This document shows positions 24,195 to 34,830 of a stretch of 64,000 nucleotides of DNA, one piece after another. A program made the position numbers and the translations under genes. How positions within the stretch are numbered: the first letter of the stretch is position 1; every line of letters begins with the position of its first letter. The DNA is from Saccharum officinarum (Eukaryota > Streptophyta > Magnoliopsida > Poales > Poaceae): positions 91,312,401 through 91,376,400 of the forward strand of contig CM036162.1 of the NCBI GenBank assembly GCA_020631735.1, written 5' to 3'. Under the pieces are notes generated by a model. It did not search any database and was not told where the DNA came from. It saw only the letters and a list, made by a program, of their open reading frames with translations.

Positions 24195-25166
24195 TGTCAG
24201 GTATCAATATTAGGGATGCCCAACCAAAGGAAGTAAACGACACATCTGTGTTGACCACCCGAGACTTAGGGAACAATCTTCGCCTCGCCCGACCCTTGCG
24301 CCCCGTCAGGAACAATCTCTGCCTTGTCCGACCCCTGTGACATAAGCACGGGAGCGCCCGACCTCCTCGGCATACTTTCGCCTCGCCCGAGGGACGCGTA
24401 AGGCCCTCGGGTGTAGCTGGGAGCCGTGTGGGCCCCACCACGATACCCATTCCCAATGATGGGACAAACACGACCATGCACAGTGAATGGGAGCATAGGA
24501 GCCGTGTTACGACTCGATATGACTCAGGTCATTCCACCACGACGGTGTCCATGCCTCTACAACAACGGGAGTAACGACAACTATGCTACCTAACCCCCTC
24601 TCTACATAAATTCGGGCACATGCACTACCCATCCTCGATGGTACAAAGGTACAGAGGCCAAAGCGTGGCCACAACGCGTAGTGGACGAAGAGGCCAAAAG
24701 CTCGACGCTTATTGCGTCCCTGCGCTACAGGGTAAACTGCTCACACCGGATAAGGAGGAAGATAGCCATGCCCAAGGCCACCTTTTTGTTTTCTCTTTCA
24801 TCTTTTCCCCTTCCACCTTTTCACCACAATTGTAACCTGAGCCCTCCCCTTGGGTACTATAAAAGGGAGGCAGGGTCCACATCTAGGGGGACCCCCGATT
24901 GAAACACAACTCGTTGAGCAAGCACTCAAGCTCACGCACCACCAAAGAGACTTGGGATCCGCTTCCTCTCTCGAAAGCTTGTAATCCCTACTACGAGCAC
25001 TCCGGTGCAAGGCAACACGAGCAGTAGCAACATCCACTGGACGTAGGGACATTTTTGCCCGAACCAGTATAAACCCTTATGTCCACATTACACACCATCT
25101 GGGCCTAAACGTGCAGATACAAATTCACTCATCTTAGTGTCTAGGGCGCAGTTCTAGACACCGACA
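24195..25166 (+). mobile_element. 5' LTR of Tat-type gypsy element (plus strand)
   Basis: 972 bp starting TGTCAGGTATC and ending CACCGACA, followed at once by 'gttggcgcgctaggtagggg' (25167-), the primer-binding-site layout of Tat-type gypsy elements. A TATA box (ctataaaagg) lies at 24857-24866. The matching 3' LTR is not in the window because the element is interrupted at 28052. Confidence 0.7.
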
Positions 25167-25292
25167 GTTGGCGCGCTAGGTAGGGGCCTTCTGCGCGTCA
25201 CGATCCGCTTCGCCAGGCTTCGGATCGCCGATCACCGCGTCCGCTTCACTCTGGGCTCCCATATCTAATTTAGGAGCCTAGATTTCCTCTGC

Positions 25293-25590
25293 ATGGGGGT
25301 GGATCATGACCTGGTCCTGCTCCCCCCTTCCGTGCAGGATGACCCTACGTCCCCTCTAGGTTCCGACGAGTGCGTCGGAGACCTAGATCCTATTGGCACG
25401 GAGGGGGAGTGCGTCCTGCCAACCCCTATTAGGTCATCTGACTCACCTGCCGATGTTGACTTCGTCATCGGGTCGATGGCCGACCTTCGTCTGCATGCCA
25501 ATGAGGCGTAGGCTTTTGAGGGCACTCTGCCCCACGACTTCAACTATCCAAGGCTGAAGTGTCAGCTCGACGCCATCGATGAGGAGGTCA
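25293..25590 (+). pseudogene. gag N-terminal remnant of Tat element
   Basis: Opens at the ATG (25293) with MGVDHDLVLLPP, at the position expected for gag after the primer site, but reaches a stop at 25509-25511. The homologous sequence ends near 25590, where it is joined directly to RNase H coding sequence. Most of gag, all of protease and the reverse transcriptase are therefore deleted. Confidence 0.55.
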
Positions 25591-27157
25591 AGCTGTCATG
25601 ACCCCAAGATGGCAGCATACTGCCAGGTGGTCCGCCTCCTAGAAGACAAGTTCGACGGCCTCGAGCTCAACCATGTCATGAGGCGATTTAACGAGGTAGC
25701 AGACGAGCTCGCAAAGCTGACGTCCGACCGGGCACCAGTCCCCACCGACGTCTTCGCTAGCGATCTGTTTGAGCCCTCGGTCACTTACCAAGGATTGGCG
25801 TAGGACGATAGCGAGCCGCCTGAACCAGCCTCAGGGGCTGGCCTGACCCCGGCCCCCACTGACCCTGAGGTTATGGAAATCGATGAGGACCCAGACGCAG
25901 GGCCCGACCCCCTACCGGACTGGAGAATCCTGTACCTTAACTATCTAGTCCACGGCATACTCCCCTCTGACAGAACTGAGGCCCGACGCCTCACGCGCTG
26001 CGCTAAGTCATTTGTCCTGCTGGAATGAGAACTCTACAAGCGGAGCCCCACTGGAATCCTGCAGTGCCGCATTCCCACCGAGCAGGGGAGAAAGCTACTT
26101 CAGGACATCCACGGGGGCATCTGCGGCCACCACGCAGCACCATGCACCCTCGTTGGGAACGTATTCCGGCAAGGTTTTTACTAGCCTACTACCGTGGCTG
26201 ACGCTACCGAGGTGGTACACTCCTGCGAAGGGTGTTAGTACTATGCTCAACAAACTCACCTGCTAGCCCAAGCGCTCTAGACAGTCCCTATCACATGGCT
26301 TTTCACGGTCAGGGGTCTGGACCTTGTCGGGCCGCTCCAGAAGGCGCCCGGGGGCTTCACCCACTTACTTGTCGCCATCGACAAGTTATCAAAGTGGATC
26401 GAAGCTCGGCCAATCACGCAAATCAAGTGTGAGATGGCGGTGCTCTTCTTTACTGACATCGTTCACCGCTTCGGGGTCCCAAACTCCATTATCACCAACA
26501 ACGGCACACAGTTCACCAGCAAAAAGTTCCTTAGCTTTTGTGATGATCGCCATATCCGTGTGGATTGGGCAGCTGTGGTGCACCCCTGGATGAACAGGCA
26601 GGTTGAGTGCGCCAACAACATGATCTTACAGGGCCTCAAACCAAGGATCTTCAACCGGCTGAACAAGTTTGACCGCCGGTGGCTCGCGAAACTCCATGCG
26701 GTCCTTTGGAGTTTGAGAACAACCCCGAGCCGAGCAATGGGTTTCATGCCCTTCTTCATGGTCTACGGATCCAAGGCGATCCTCCCCACCGATCTAGAAT
26801 ATGGAGCGCCAAGTGTAAAGGCATTCGACGAGCAAGGGAACCAGACCTCAGTCAAAGACGCCGTGGACCAGCTAGAAGAAGCTCGTGAACGTTGCCCTGC
26901 TCCACTTTGCCAAGTACCAGCAGACCCTGCGACAATATCATGCCCGTTGTATCCGGGGTCGGGCATTCAACGTCAGGGACTTAGTACTTCGGCTCAAGCC
27001 AAGCAACAAGGGTTGGCACAAATTGACCCCACCATGGGAGGGCCCATTTGCCGTCGTAGAAGTACTCCGACCCGACACCGACAAGCTGGCCACCACAGAC
27101 GGCGAGATCTTTACCAATGCTTGGAACATCGAGCAGCTATGTCGCTTCTACCCTTAG
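25590..27157 (+). pseudogene. RNase H-integrase remnant of Tat element
   Basis: Begins inside the RNase H domain (DPKMAAYCQVVRLLEDKF; LNHVMRRFNEVADELAKL), continues through the integrase zinc region (GICGHHAAP) and the integrase core (IVHRFGVPNSIITNNGTQF; HAVLWSLRTTPSRAMGFMPF), and ends after the C-terminal FTNAWNIEQLCRFYP at 27157. Several in-frame stops interrupt it (for example near 25801, 26026 and 26181) and it needs frame changes near 26880. The second catalytic Asp of the integrase is replaced by Asn (TNNGTQF where the family has TDNGTQF). It cannot encode a working enzyme. The minus-strand element at 60722-62540 carries a better-kept relative. Confidence 0.8.
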
Positions 27158-27870
27158 ATTTCCAAGTTGTTTACATGCTTAATCTCGAAAGAATAAAAAG
27201 AGCACTCGCTGTTCTTTACTTTGTCCAACTCTGAGTGAGACCCGACCCTACCTCGGGCTAGGGTCAGGCCTCCCTCGGGGGCTGAAAGGGGGGAACCCCC
27301 CGATGCTTCAAAATTTTTACAACACCTTTCAAAAAAAAATTCGTACCTGAGCCCTTCCAGCGCTGTTTAAGTAAGCGGACGTTTTAGAAAGTGAGGAGCC
27401 CCTTGGGCCAGATTAGTCGGATTGCGAGAAACCCACACCCCGATGGTTACGGTGCCTTTGCTCACCAGTCTGGGCCTAAGGGGTCAACCCGCACTTCTAA
27501 AAAATCCATGAACCTAAACACAATGTCGAGATCGGGCAATCACTCAAAAAACTTTATGAAAAGTTGCCCACCCGAGCCCTCCGATAGTGACTAGAAAATA
27601 CAGGCGCATTAGAGCACGAGAACCTCTCGAGTTGAGTTAATCGGACTGTGAATGGCCTACGCCTCTACGGCTATGGTACCCTCGCTCATTAACCCCGACC
27701 CAAGGGATCAGACCGACTCTAAACACCGCAGGCCTCAGCTCACTACGAGGATCGGGCGGACACGTAAAAAACTTAAAGCGAAAGATAAATACAAGTTTTT
27801 AAGGGGCCCCAAAGGCCACAGACTTGTTCAATATCCTAAGTTTTTACATGGGCACCTTACCCGACACTTT
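27158..27870 (+). other. Tat element region between integrase and antisense gene
   Basis: Noncoding. It contains two diverged copies of a ~230-bp module, each with 'agttaatcggactg'-like and 'ggttacggtgcctttgctca'-like text (27400-27490 and 27630-27700). The 'ggctgaaaggggggaac' purine-rich run at 27281 is typical of post-integrase sequence. Confidence 0.4.
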
Positions 27871-27871
27871 T

Positions 27872-28051
27872 TATAGCTCCAGGGGTGGAGGGACAACCTC
27901 ATCCTCTAACTTGGCCACCAGGGTCTTCGCCGGCTCTAGCACCTCCTCGTCAATAGCATCAAGCTCTTCCTCAAGGATATTGACGTAGCCCTCACTGAGC
28001 GCCTCCAGGTCGATCTTTTGGTAGTAGGACCTGAAGATGATGAGCGCGCGT
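27872..28051 (-). pseudogene. C-terminal end of the Tat antisense gene, truncated
   Basis: The minus strand encodes a peptide with SYYQKIDLEALSEGYVN and EPAKTLVAKLEDEVVPPPLEL followed by a stop. Its layout matches the C-terminus of the plus-strand gene at 59779-59988 of the other Tat element (GFITDLDRIDEENK ... HLAKLFEVEVVPPADDEDL). In both elements this gene runs opposite to gag-pol. The rest is cut off by the LTR that begins at 28052. Confidence 0.6.
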
Positions 28052-29696
28052 TGTTGACGGTGGATAGCATCAACATTTTATAGCGCAATAAACATGAGAA
28101 ATAGAGAAGTCTATGGTTTTATCTGACAAATTCCATGAGTTTTGGTGAATTGTTATTTTCTAGGGATTATTCCAGAAAAGCCAACAAGAGGGACCTAATT
28201 ATCAAACGGATTATCGGAATTCCACCGTGAAAGATATGCTAGAAGACATGAGAAGGTAGTAGGCGAAAGCAGGACTCCAGAAGCTTCTAGAAGAGGCCGG
28301 GCGGCACCAAGCCCCCAGGCCGACCGGCCCCTAGCTGTGGGCCCCACCTATCATCTTCTGCGAGACTCCTCCACCGACCTTGAGGATCAATCTTAGCCCT
28401 ACGTCAAGTCGGTTTGATCCAAGGGTTCACGTGCATCCCGTCGAACTATATATACGGAGCCTGACCCCCTAGAGCCATCAAGTCATTTGAGATCAAGACA
28501 TCCAGAGCCAAAAACCCTAGTTCCTCAGAGTTTCTCTAGTTTATAGCGATAGCCTAGTTAGACTAGATCTAGAGGGAGTCAAGTTGGTCAACCTAGCTTG
28601 GATTCCCGACATTGTCAAGAGTGTGGAGATTGGTACTATTCTTGAGCTCTCCTCTCTCATTGTATTATTCATCATTATGTGTTTATTACAGTGTTATGGC
28701 AACATTAATCTTTATCTTGTTTATGTTCTTGATTGTAATGTTCATTGTTTACTTTGATTATATGTCTAGCGTAGTTACTTTATTATTATTGAGTTCATGC
28801 ATATGCTCATATAGCGTTTATCCTAAGGTACCTAGGGTAGATGATTTACATTATGTAGGCGTGGTGCTTAGATATATTGCATATCTGCAAGTGCTCCCTG
28901 ATATTTCGGAACGTGTGGTAGATCGCAAATGTGACTATTATAGCTTCGTTGAGTCCTCTATAGTCCATCCCCTGTGCATAGGTTATTTAGAGCGCAGTCG
29001 CGTCGGAGGTGACGGTTGCGTCTTAAAAGCCTCTCTAGTTGATGCTCCTTATGTGTGGATAATGACATAGTAGTAATGTTAACAATGATTGTTAGATGTA
29101 GTTGCACTAATTAGAATATTCATTGACTTGTGATTAGAGAACTACATTAGGAATTATCTCTCTAATATTTGGGTCTTACGACATTATTGTAGTAGCTAGA
29201 GTGCTCTGAGTGAATCTATTATCTTATTATTATGATGACTGATTATTACTTATCATATATATCTTTATCATGTGACTTATCCCTGTTATGAGTAGAGTGT
29301 ATGATATTGGTTTTATCTCTCATTCATCATATTTATAGAAAGTTATCAATACTATAGATTTCCTGTTTAGCTAGACCTTCCCAGTGGTATAAATATAAAT
29401 CGATAAACTAGTAATACTCTTGGTAAAATGCTACAATGGTATAATTACCTGTCTGCTTGTAGAACTAATTTTATTCATATATTCATTCTTATTATTTCTG
29501 CCTAGTCATATAAAATGATAGATTCCTTTATTTAGTACCAATATACATTTCTAGCTATAAAACTAGGGATGACAACTTAGTTCAAGCTTAGGAGTGTAGG
29601 TATGTGATAGGTGACTAGTGTGCTAAAGACATGTTAATCATTACCATACATTTACTGGTGTTGTTAGTTTAGTAATAGCAGTAGTAAATATCAACA
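28052..29696 (+). mobile_element. 5' LTR of Athila-type gypsy element
   Basis: 1645 bp from TGTTGACGG to ATCAACA, followed by 'agcatttttggcgctgttgccgggg', a primer-binding site (29704 on) of the tRNA-Asp type used by Athila elements. It is inserted into the antisense gene of the upstream Tat element. A possible U3/R boundary lies near the 'tatatatacggagcc' motif at about 28447. The open frame at 28612-29070 inside the LTR has no recognisable domain. Confidence 0.7.
28448..28455 (+). promoter_or_regulatory. TATA box of Athila-type LTR
   Basis: tatatata within 'ctatatatacggagcc', 400 bp into the LTR, followed by 'gtttctctag' leader sequence. Motif evidence only. Confidence 0.4.
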
Positions 29697-29703
29697 AGCA
29701 TTT

Positions 29704-29722
29704 TTGGCGCTGTTGCCGGGGA
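29704..29722 (+). other. primer-binding site of Athila-type element
   Basis: tttggcgctgttgccgggg starts 7 bp after the LTR end. It differs by one base from the tggcgccgttgccgggg consensus of Athila elements. Confidence 0.65.
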
Positions 29723-29917
29723 AGGTATATATAATGAATAAGATTGATTGGCCAATTGACCTCTAACTCAAACAGGCTTACCCTTGTTTTATCTACTTGT
29801 GTATCTTATGCGGGGTAATATATAAGCTTTGACCTTCTGAAAGACTACACGAGCAATCCTGAAGCAATCCTAAGAAAGACTAGAGTAAGACTCGAGAAGA
29901 CTTCGGTAGTAGAAACT

Positions 29918-30925
29918 TTGGGAGATAGTCAAGCAAAGAGAAGCTTAGCATCAGAATTTGAAGCTATGGCCGGCAAGACTCTCCATGAATTCTCTGCCCC
30001 AACAACTGTCAACATTCGTACAGGACTAGCAGTCAACGTTGGAGAGAATGGATTCAAGCTCAAGCCTGCGCTCATTACCATGATGCAAGCCAGCCAATTA
30101 TGTGGAAAAGCTCATAAAGATGCAAGTGCACACTTACAACACTTTTTGGAGATTTGCAGCACCTTCACACTCAAGGGAGTATCCAGAGATGCTACTCTAC
30201 TCCGTCTTTTTCTATTTTCACTATTGGGAAAAGAAAAACAATGGTTCTATGCCAACAAAGATAAGAATACTACATGGGACAAATGTTCAACTGCTTTCCT
30301 AGACAAGTTCTTTCCTACAGGCAAGACCAATGCTCTGCGTGGGAAGATTTTAAGCTTTCAGCAACACCATGATGAATCAATTTCTGAGACATGGGAGCGT
30401 TTTGAAGATTATATATCAGAGTGTCCTCATCATAGGATGGAAAAGTGGTTACTTTTGCAGACCTTCTATCATGGGCTAGTCACTAGTACCCGTGAGTCAG
30501 TAGATGCTGCAGCCGGAGGTGCTTTCCTGTCACTCAAACTTGATGAGGCTACAACACTCATTGAAAAGATGGCCTCAAACTAGAGCTGGAATGAAGAACG
30601 TGTTCAACCTCGCAAGAGAGGAGGAGACATGCATCAACTCAAGAAAGCTGATATGATGTCTGCAAAGTTAGATCTAATAATGAAGAAGCTTGAAGAACGA
30701 GACATCGAGAAGAAGGAAGTCATGCACATCAATGACTCTCGCATGACTTGTGAAGAATGTGGAGACGTTGGACATTCAGGAAACAACTGTCTGACAATTC
30801 AAGAAGATGTGAACTACATCAACAACAACAACAGTTATCGTCCTCAACCAAATCAAGGATGGAATCAGCAGAATCAAGGATGGAATCAGCAACAACAAAG
30901 GCCAAACTACCAAGGTAACTTTTAA
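29918..30925 (+). pseudogene. gag of Athila-type element, interrupted
   Basis: Encodes a retrotransposon gag: a capsid-like part with KAHKDASAHLQHFLEICS and FFPTGKTNALRGKILSF, then a CCHC zinc knuckle (CEECGDVGHSGNNC, about 30748-30789), then a Gln/Asn-rich tail with a repeated NQGWNQ motif. The frame is broken by a TAG at 30581-30583 and by further stops after 30925. The N-terminus is uncertain: the first ATG in frame is about 29966, and upstream codons are also open. It belongs to the Athila-like gypsy gag family by resemblance. Confidence 0.75.
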
Positions 30926-31053
30926 GGTAATAATTTCAGTAATTACAATCAGCCATCCTTGAGAGATTTAGTTGCTGGTCAGTCTAGATTATCGGATCAA
31001 ATGAGTAAGAGGTAGCCTCTAATGACAAAGCTCTAGAAAATATAAATGCTAGA

Positions 31054-31700
31054 ATGGATATCTTTGGTTCTGCTATTAAGAACCAGTATAGCTTTAATAA
31101 AATGCTAAAATCACAATTAGCTCAGCTGGCAGTTGTTGTTCCTCCACTAGAGAAAGGTAAGATTCCAGGCCAGCCGAAAGATTTAGAAACTGCAAATCTT
31201 ATCAATATTCACAATGCAGCCAACTACAACACTCAGCCAGCAGATGTAAAGTGGATTGACTAGTCACTTACCGATAAGAAAGGTGATCTAGGGAGACCTG
31301 TCATTCCTATCTCCATAGGATGTCATGTCTTTTTAGAAGCTATCTACGACTTTGGCGCAAGTGTCAACATCATACCTAAGGTAATTTATAAAAAGATTCT
31401 AAGAGATCCTTTGCTGTACACAAATATGCGTTTGCAGCTTGCAGATCATTCTATCTGCTACCCAGAGGGAGTCCTAGAAGAAGCAGTCATTCGAGTGGGA
31501 CAATCGTATGTTCCAGTTGATTTCGTAGTCGTGGATACAGGAGGAGATGAAAGAGCACCAATTATTTTGGGACGACCATTCCTATGCACAGTCAAAGCCA
31601 TCATCTATGCAGAGCGTGCCAAGATTATCTTTTCCATTAAAGATAAGAAAGAGAAGTTTTCATTCAAAGAACGCATCATGCACTCTCCTGCTCTACCATA
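31054..31700 (+). pseudogene. first aspartic-protease domain of Athila-type element
   Basis: After a short linker (31054-31263) a retropepsin-like domain follows: YDFGASVNIIPKVIY (Asp retained; DFGAS where DLGAS is usual), LQLADHSICYPEGVL, and the flap/ending PIILGRPFLCTVKAII. A stop at 31261-31263 separates it from the linker and another closes it at 31699-31701. It is followed by a second, similar domain rather than by reverse transcriptase. Confidence 0.65.
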
Positions 31701-31701
31701 G

Positions 31702-32646
31702 AAAGCATTCATGCCTGAGAAGCTAGCAGCACCGGTGCCTAAGAAGAAGAATTTCAAAAACTGGAGAAAGACCAAGCTCAGTAAGATTCCAGAAGAGACT
31801 GTCAAGATGATCAACACCATCAGAATAGAATACGACCATTTGCTCACTCCACCATTCCTAGTGAAGAAGGATGATCTAAGTATACCTACCATTGAATGCA
31901 CAATCAATTAGAAAATCTTCCACAAGACCTTCTGTGACATGGGATCGGGTGTCAACATAATATCAAAGGTAACATATGAATATTTATTTGGTACCAAACC
32001 GTTGTACCTGACCTACGTGCAGCTGCAGATGGCGGACCAGTCGATTCGATTCTCGGAGGGCATAGCAAGAGACGTTATGGTGAAAATCCAAGATCACTTC
32101 GTCCCCACCGACTTCATGGTCCTCGACATGGGAGACGAGGAAGAAGATACACCCATAATCCTAGGAAGACCGTTCCTCAACACCACTAATGCTATCATCT
32201 ATATCGAATCTGGACAAATCCACTTTTAATTCCTAGACGAAAAGGTACGCTGTCACTTTAATAGTTATACTAATCATGAGCAGCCCAAGAAGCCACGTAA
32301 CAATAGGAGACGTCGATCTCACCGTCAAGAAAACCAGCCTTTGAAGGATGGATAGACCGATTACCCAGGAGAAGTGTCAAGATACGAGGATCGCTACGGT
32401 GACCAAGATGATAAAGTTGGGAAGAATGAAGCAGAGACAGTCAGGGAACCTTGCTGGAACGAGTGGGACAAAGATGCTAATGAGATCGAACTGCTTATAA
32501 AAGAAGAAGCTAAACTACTCAAGTCAAAGACTCAGATCACGATGATACAGAAGGAGAAGAAGAAGGCTACATCGCCAACACAAAAGGAGCAGACATTTGA
32601 ACCGCTAGCGGGATCAGATAATACACTTGACAAGATATTACTGTGA
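31702..32646 (+). pseudogene. second aspartic-protease domain and charged tail of Athila-type element
   Basis: A second domain of the same pattern: CDMGSGVNIISKVTYEYL, LQMADQSIRFSEGIAR, PTDFMVLDMG, PIILGRPFLNTTNAIIY (about 31930-32220). Between the two lies a Lys-rich linker with KMINTIRIEYDHLLTPPFLV. The tail (32230-32646) is highly charged (RNNRRRRSHRQE; EIELLIKEEAKLLKSK). Stops at about 31909, 32227 and 32353 break it. No reverse transcriptase, RNase H or integrase follows, so the element is non-autonomous or deleted. Confidence 0.6.
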
Positions 32647-33490
32647 CCAGAAGTGAGTCTGCTCAGCGGTGCCATCCCGGACTGCTGCTGACAAGCTTAC
32701 TTTAATTACGCTATATAAGGTTATCTTTAATTAAAGTGAGGCCCTTCAGAAAGAACCAAATGAAGATATTAGTTTTAAGAGGTAACTTCAACTTCCAAAC
32801 TGCTCTATTTAGAGGCATCACAACAAGTTGGTTCACTATGTATACTTGGATTGAACTGAGGAACCTTGGTTGTTTAGATTCCACTTAATTACATCTTGTT
32901 GTCACAAGTTGCACAACGCTATTCCTGATACCAATTCATTTCACTTGGCTAGCTTATCACCAACTAGTGCCCTGTGGAAAGTCAAATTAACTGGTGTTGA
33001 ACTAAAAACTTGAGCAATTGTAATACCTTTTCTAGTGGTATAGTATAAAGTTAGGTATTATTTTTTGAGAGCCAAGTTTCCAAACCACCTGTCCTCTCAA
33101 GACCTAATGGAGAACCCACTGTGTAAATCAGAAGAAGATAAATCTAGAAAACAATCTTTGACCTTTATAAGACCTGACCAAAAGTGTGAATCTCATGATT
33201 TCCAATGTGTTTTCTCTAATTTTTAAGTACTTCTTTCTAAAAAGTTTTTTTTCCGAGTCCTATCTTCATTTATTAATTTATTAAAGAGTGTCTGCTTAAC
33301 AAGTAAGCATTTTGAGTGGCAAGGTCTATAATCTCTAAACCACCTCTTGTTCCTTTTTTAGGGAGAACTCCCAATTTTATCGGCCTATATTTTTTCTCTC
33401 TCACAGCTTCCATATGTAAACCGTTAGTATATCTTAAAAAAAACTCTAGAGGGCAATAGTAATAATCTATAGCTAGTTCGAGAAAAAAAA
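32647..33490 (+). mobile_element. 3' internal region of Athila-type element, truncated
   Basis: Noncoding sequence of the sort that follows the coding part of Athila-type elements (for example 'gagagccaagtttccaaacc' near 33067). No 3' LTR matching 28052-29696 is found, so the right end is lost somewhere near 33490. Confidence 0.45.
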
Positions 33491-34365
33491 TGAACTACAG
33501 ATAGTGACCAATCAGGCAATCAATCATGCAACTTATATCCTGTAAGAAACCCCGTCCTGAGTTGAATAAGAAGGCAAAGCCGGACTTGGCGTTCGCCGTC
33601 TTGGGCAGATGCGTACGCACGCGAAATGAATCGAATAAATGAGGGCGTTCCGCGATCGTCAAACCCGGCCGTGCCCTTGCAATAACATTCAGATTCAGTG
33701 CTCCGTCCCTCACCTGTTGTCCTGGACACCGGATTTTGGAAGATCTCAACGCGTATACAAAAAAAACCGGGCTGCTGAAACATATGCACATCTTTGTGAA
33801 TAATCAAGTACGAAAAATGCTAGCTGGATCTGCAACTGCAAACGCAGTAGTACGTACTTGCGCGAGTTTTCTAGGAGACGAAATAAAACGCAGAGACGTC
33901 GGCCAAGGTTGTTTATTCCGCTACTTCCCGTGGTTTTCATGGGCTAGCCGTATAGGAACGCCCTTTTTTATTATATTTATTTTAAGAAAAATAGAAAACA
34001 AGCTCAGACCATTCAGTGTTATATTATATTGTTCTAATAAGCCGACACGGATGCCCATGCTTCTCTGTACCGAATGCTGCAGCTCCTTGTTAGTTTCTTT
34101 TTTATTAAAAAAACATGGGTAGAAAAGGATACGTATTTTGTCTGAAAAAGTTGGACTCAAGTTGGAGAATACAAACCCAACAAGAAAAAACGTCAAGACG
34201 ATTCACTGGGCGACGCCAATTAAACCTCCAAACAATACGTAAAGCCCAAAACAAACCAACACAAATAAAGCCTAGTGAAGAGCTAAAAATGTCCTTTTTT
34301 AAAAAAAACTTGGCAAATGCATTACTCAAGCTGATGAGTCATCAGAAACGACTACAAGAACATCT
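33491..34365. other. intergenic, nothing recognised
   Basis: Mixed-composition sequence with short conflicting frames on both strands. No domain, terminal repeat or known motif was seen. Confidence 0.35.
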
Positions 34366-34830
34366 TTAGGGACAGAACTTGTGATGAGCTCCTCCCCCTT
34401 CGATGCAACCATAACCCAGAGCAGCCACAGCATGTGCTGCCCTATTGCCAACTCTAAGAAAATTACATTCAAAATCAATAAAATTCACACGAGCTAAAAA
34501 CTTGAGCTCCTCAACCAGCGCACCTTCAGGCATTGCATCAAAAGTGTCCGACCTCATTGCTTGCTGGACCATCAAAGCATCTGTTTCCAGGATGAGTTTG
34601 CCAACACCCAAATTTGCCGCTGCCTGAACACTCTGCAGGCATGATATCAACTCAGTTTGGAAGGCACTAAGAGCATGGTTCAGTTTCCCTCTTCCCGTCA
34701 GCACAACATCTCCATCGTGATCTCTGATCAGAAAGCCCCAGCTCCCAGACATATTCTCAGCCTTGAACGAAGCATCGCAATACCATAAGGTCCCAAAAGG
34801 GATAGCCTTTCAAACACACAGGTGCCTTAA
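34366..34830 (-). pseudogene. RNase H-like (RVT_3) domain fragment, LINE-derived
   Basis: The minus strand encodes a plant-type RNase H domain: WYCDASFKAENMSGSWGFLI (first catalytic Asp in CDASF), FQTELISCLQSVQAA (Glu), LETDALMVQQAM (Asp), and VGNRAAHAVAALG near the end. This is the C-terminal domain found in plant L1-type LINEs and in 'RNase H family' genes derived from them. About 130-150 residues are readable. No reverse transcriptase is seen upstream (34830-35400), so it is a fragment. The reading frame itself is open to 34366. Confidence 0.65.
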
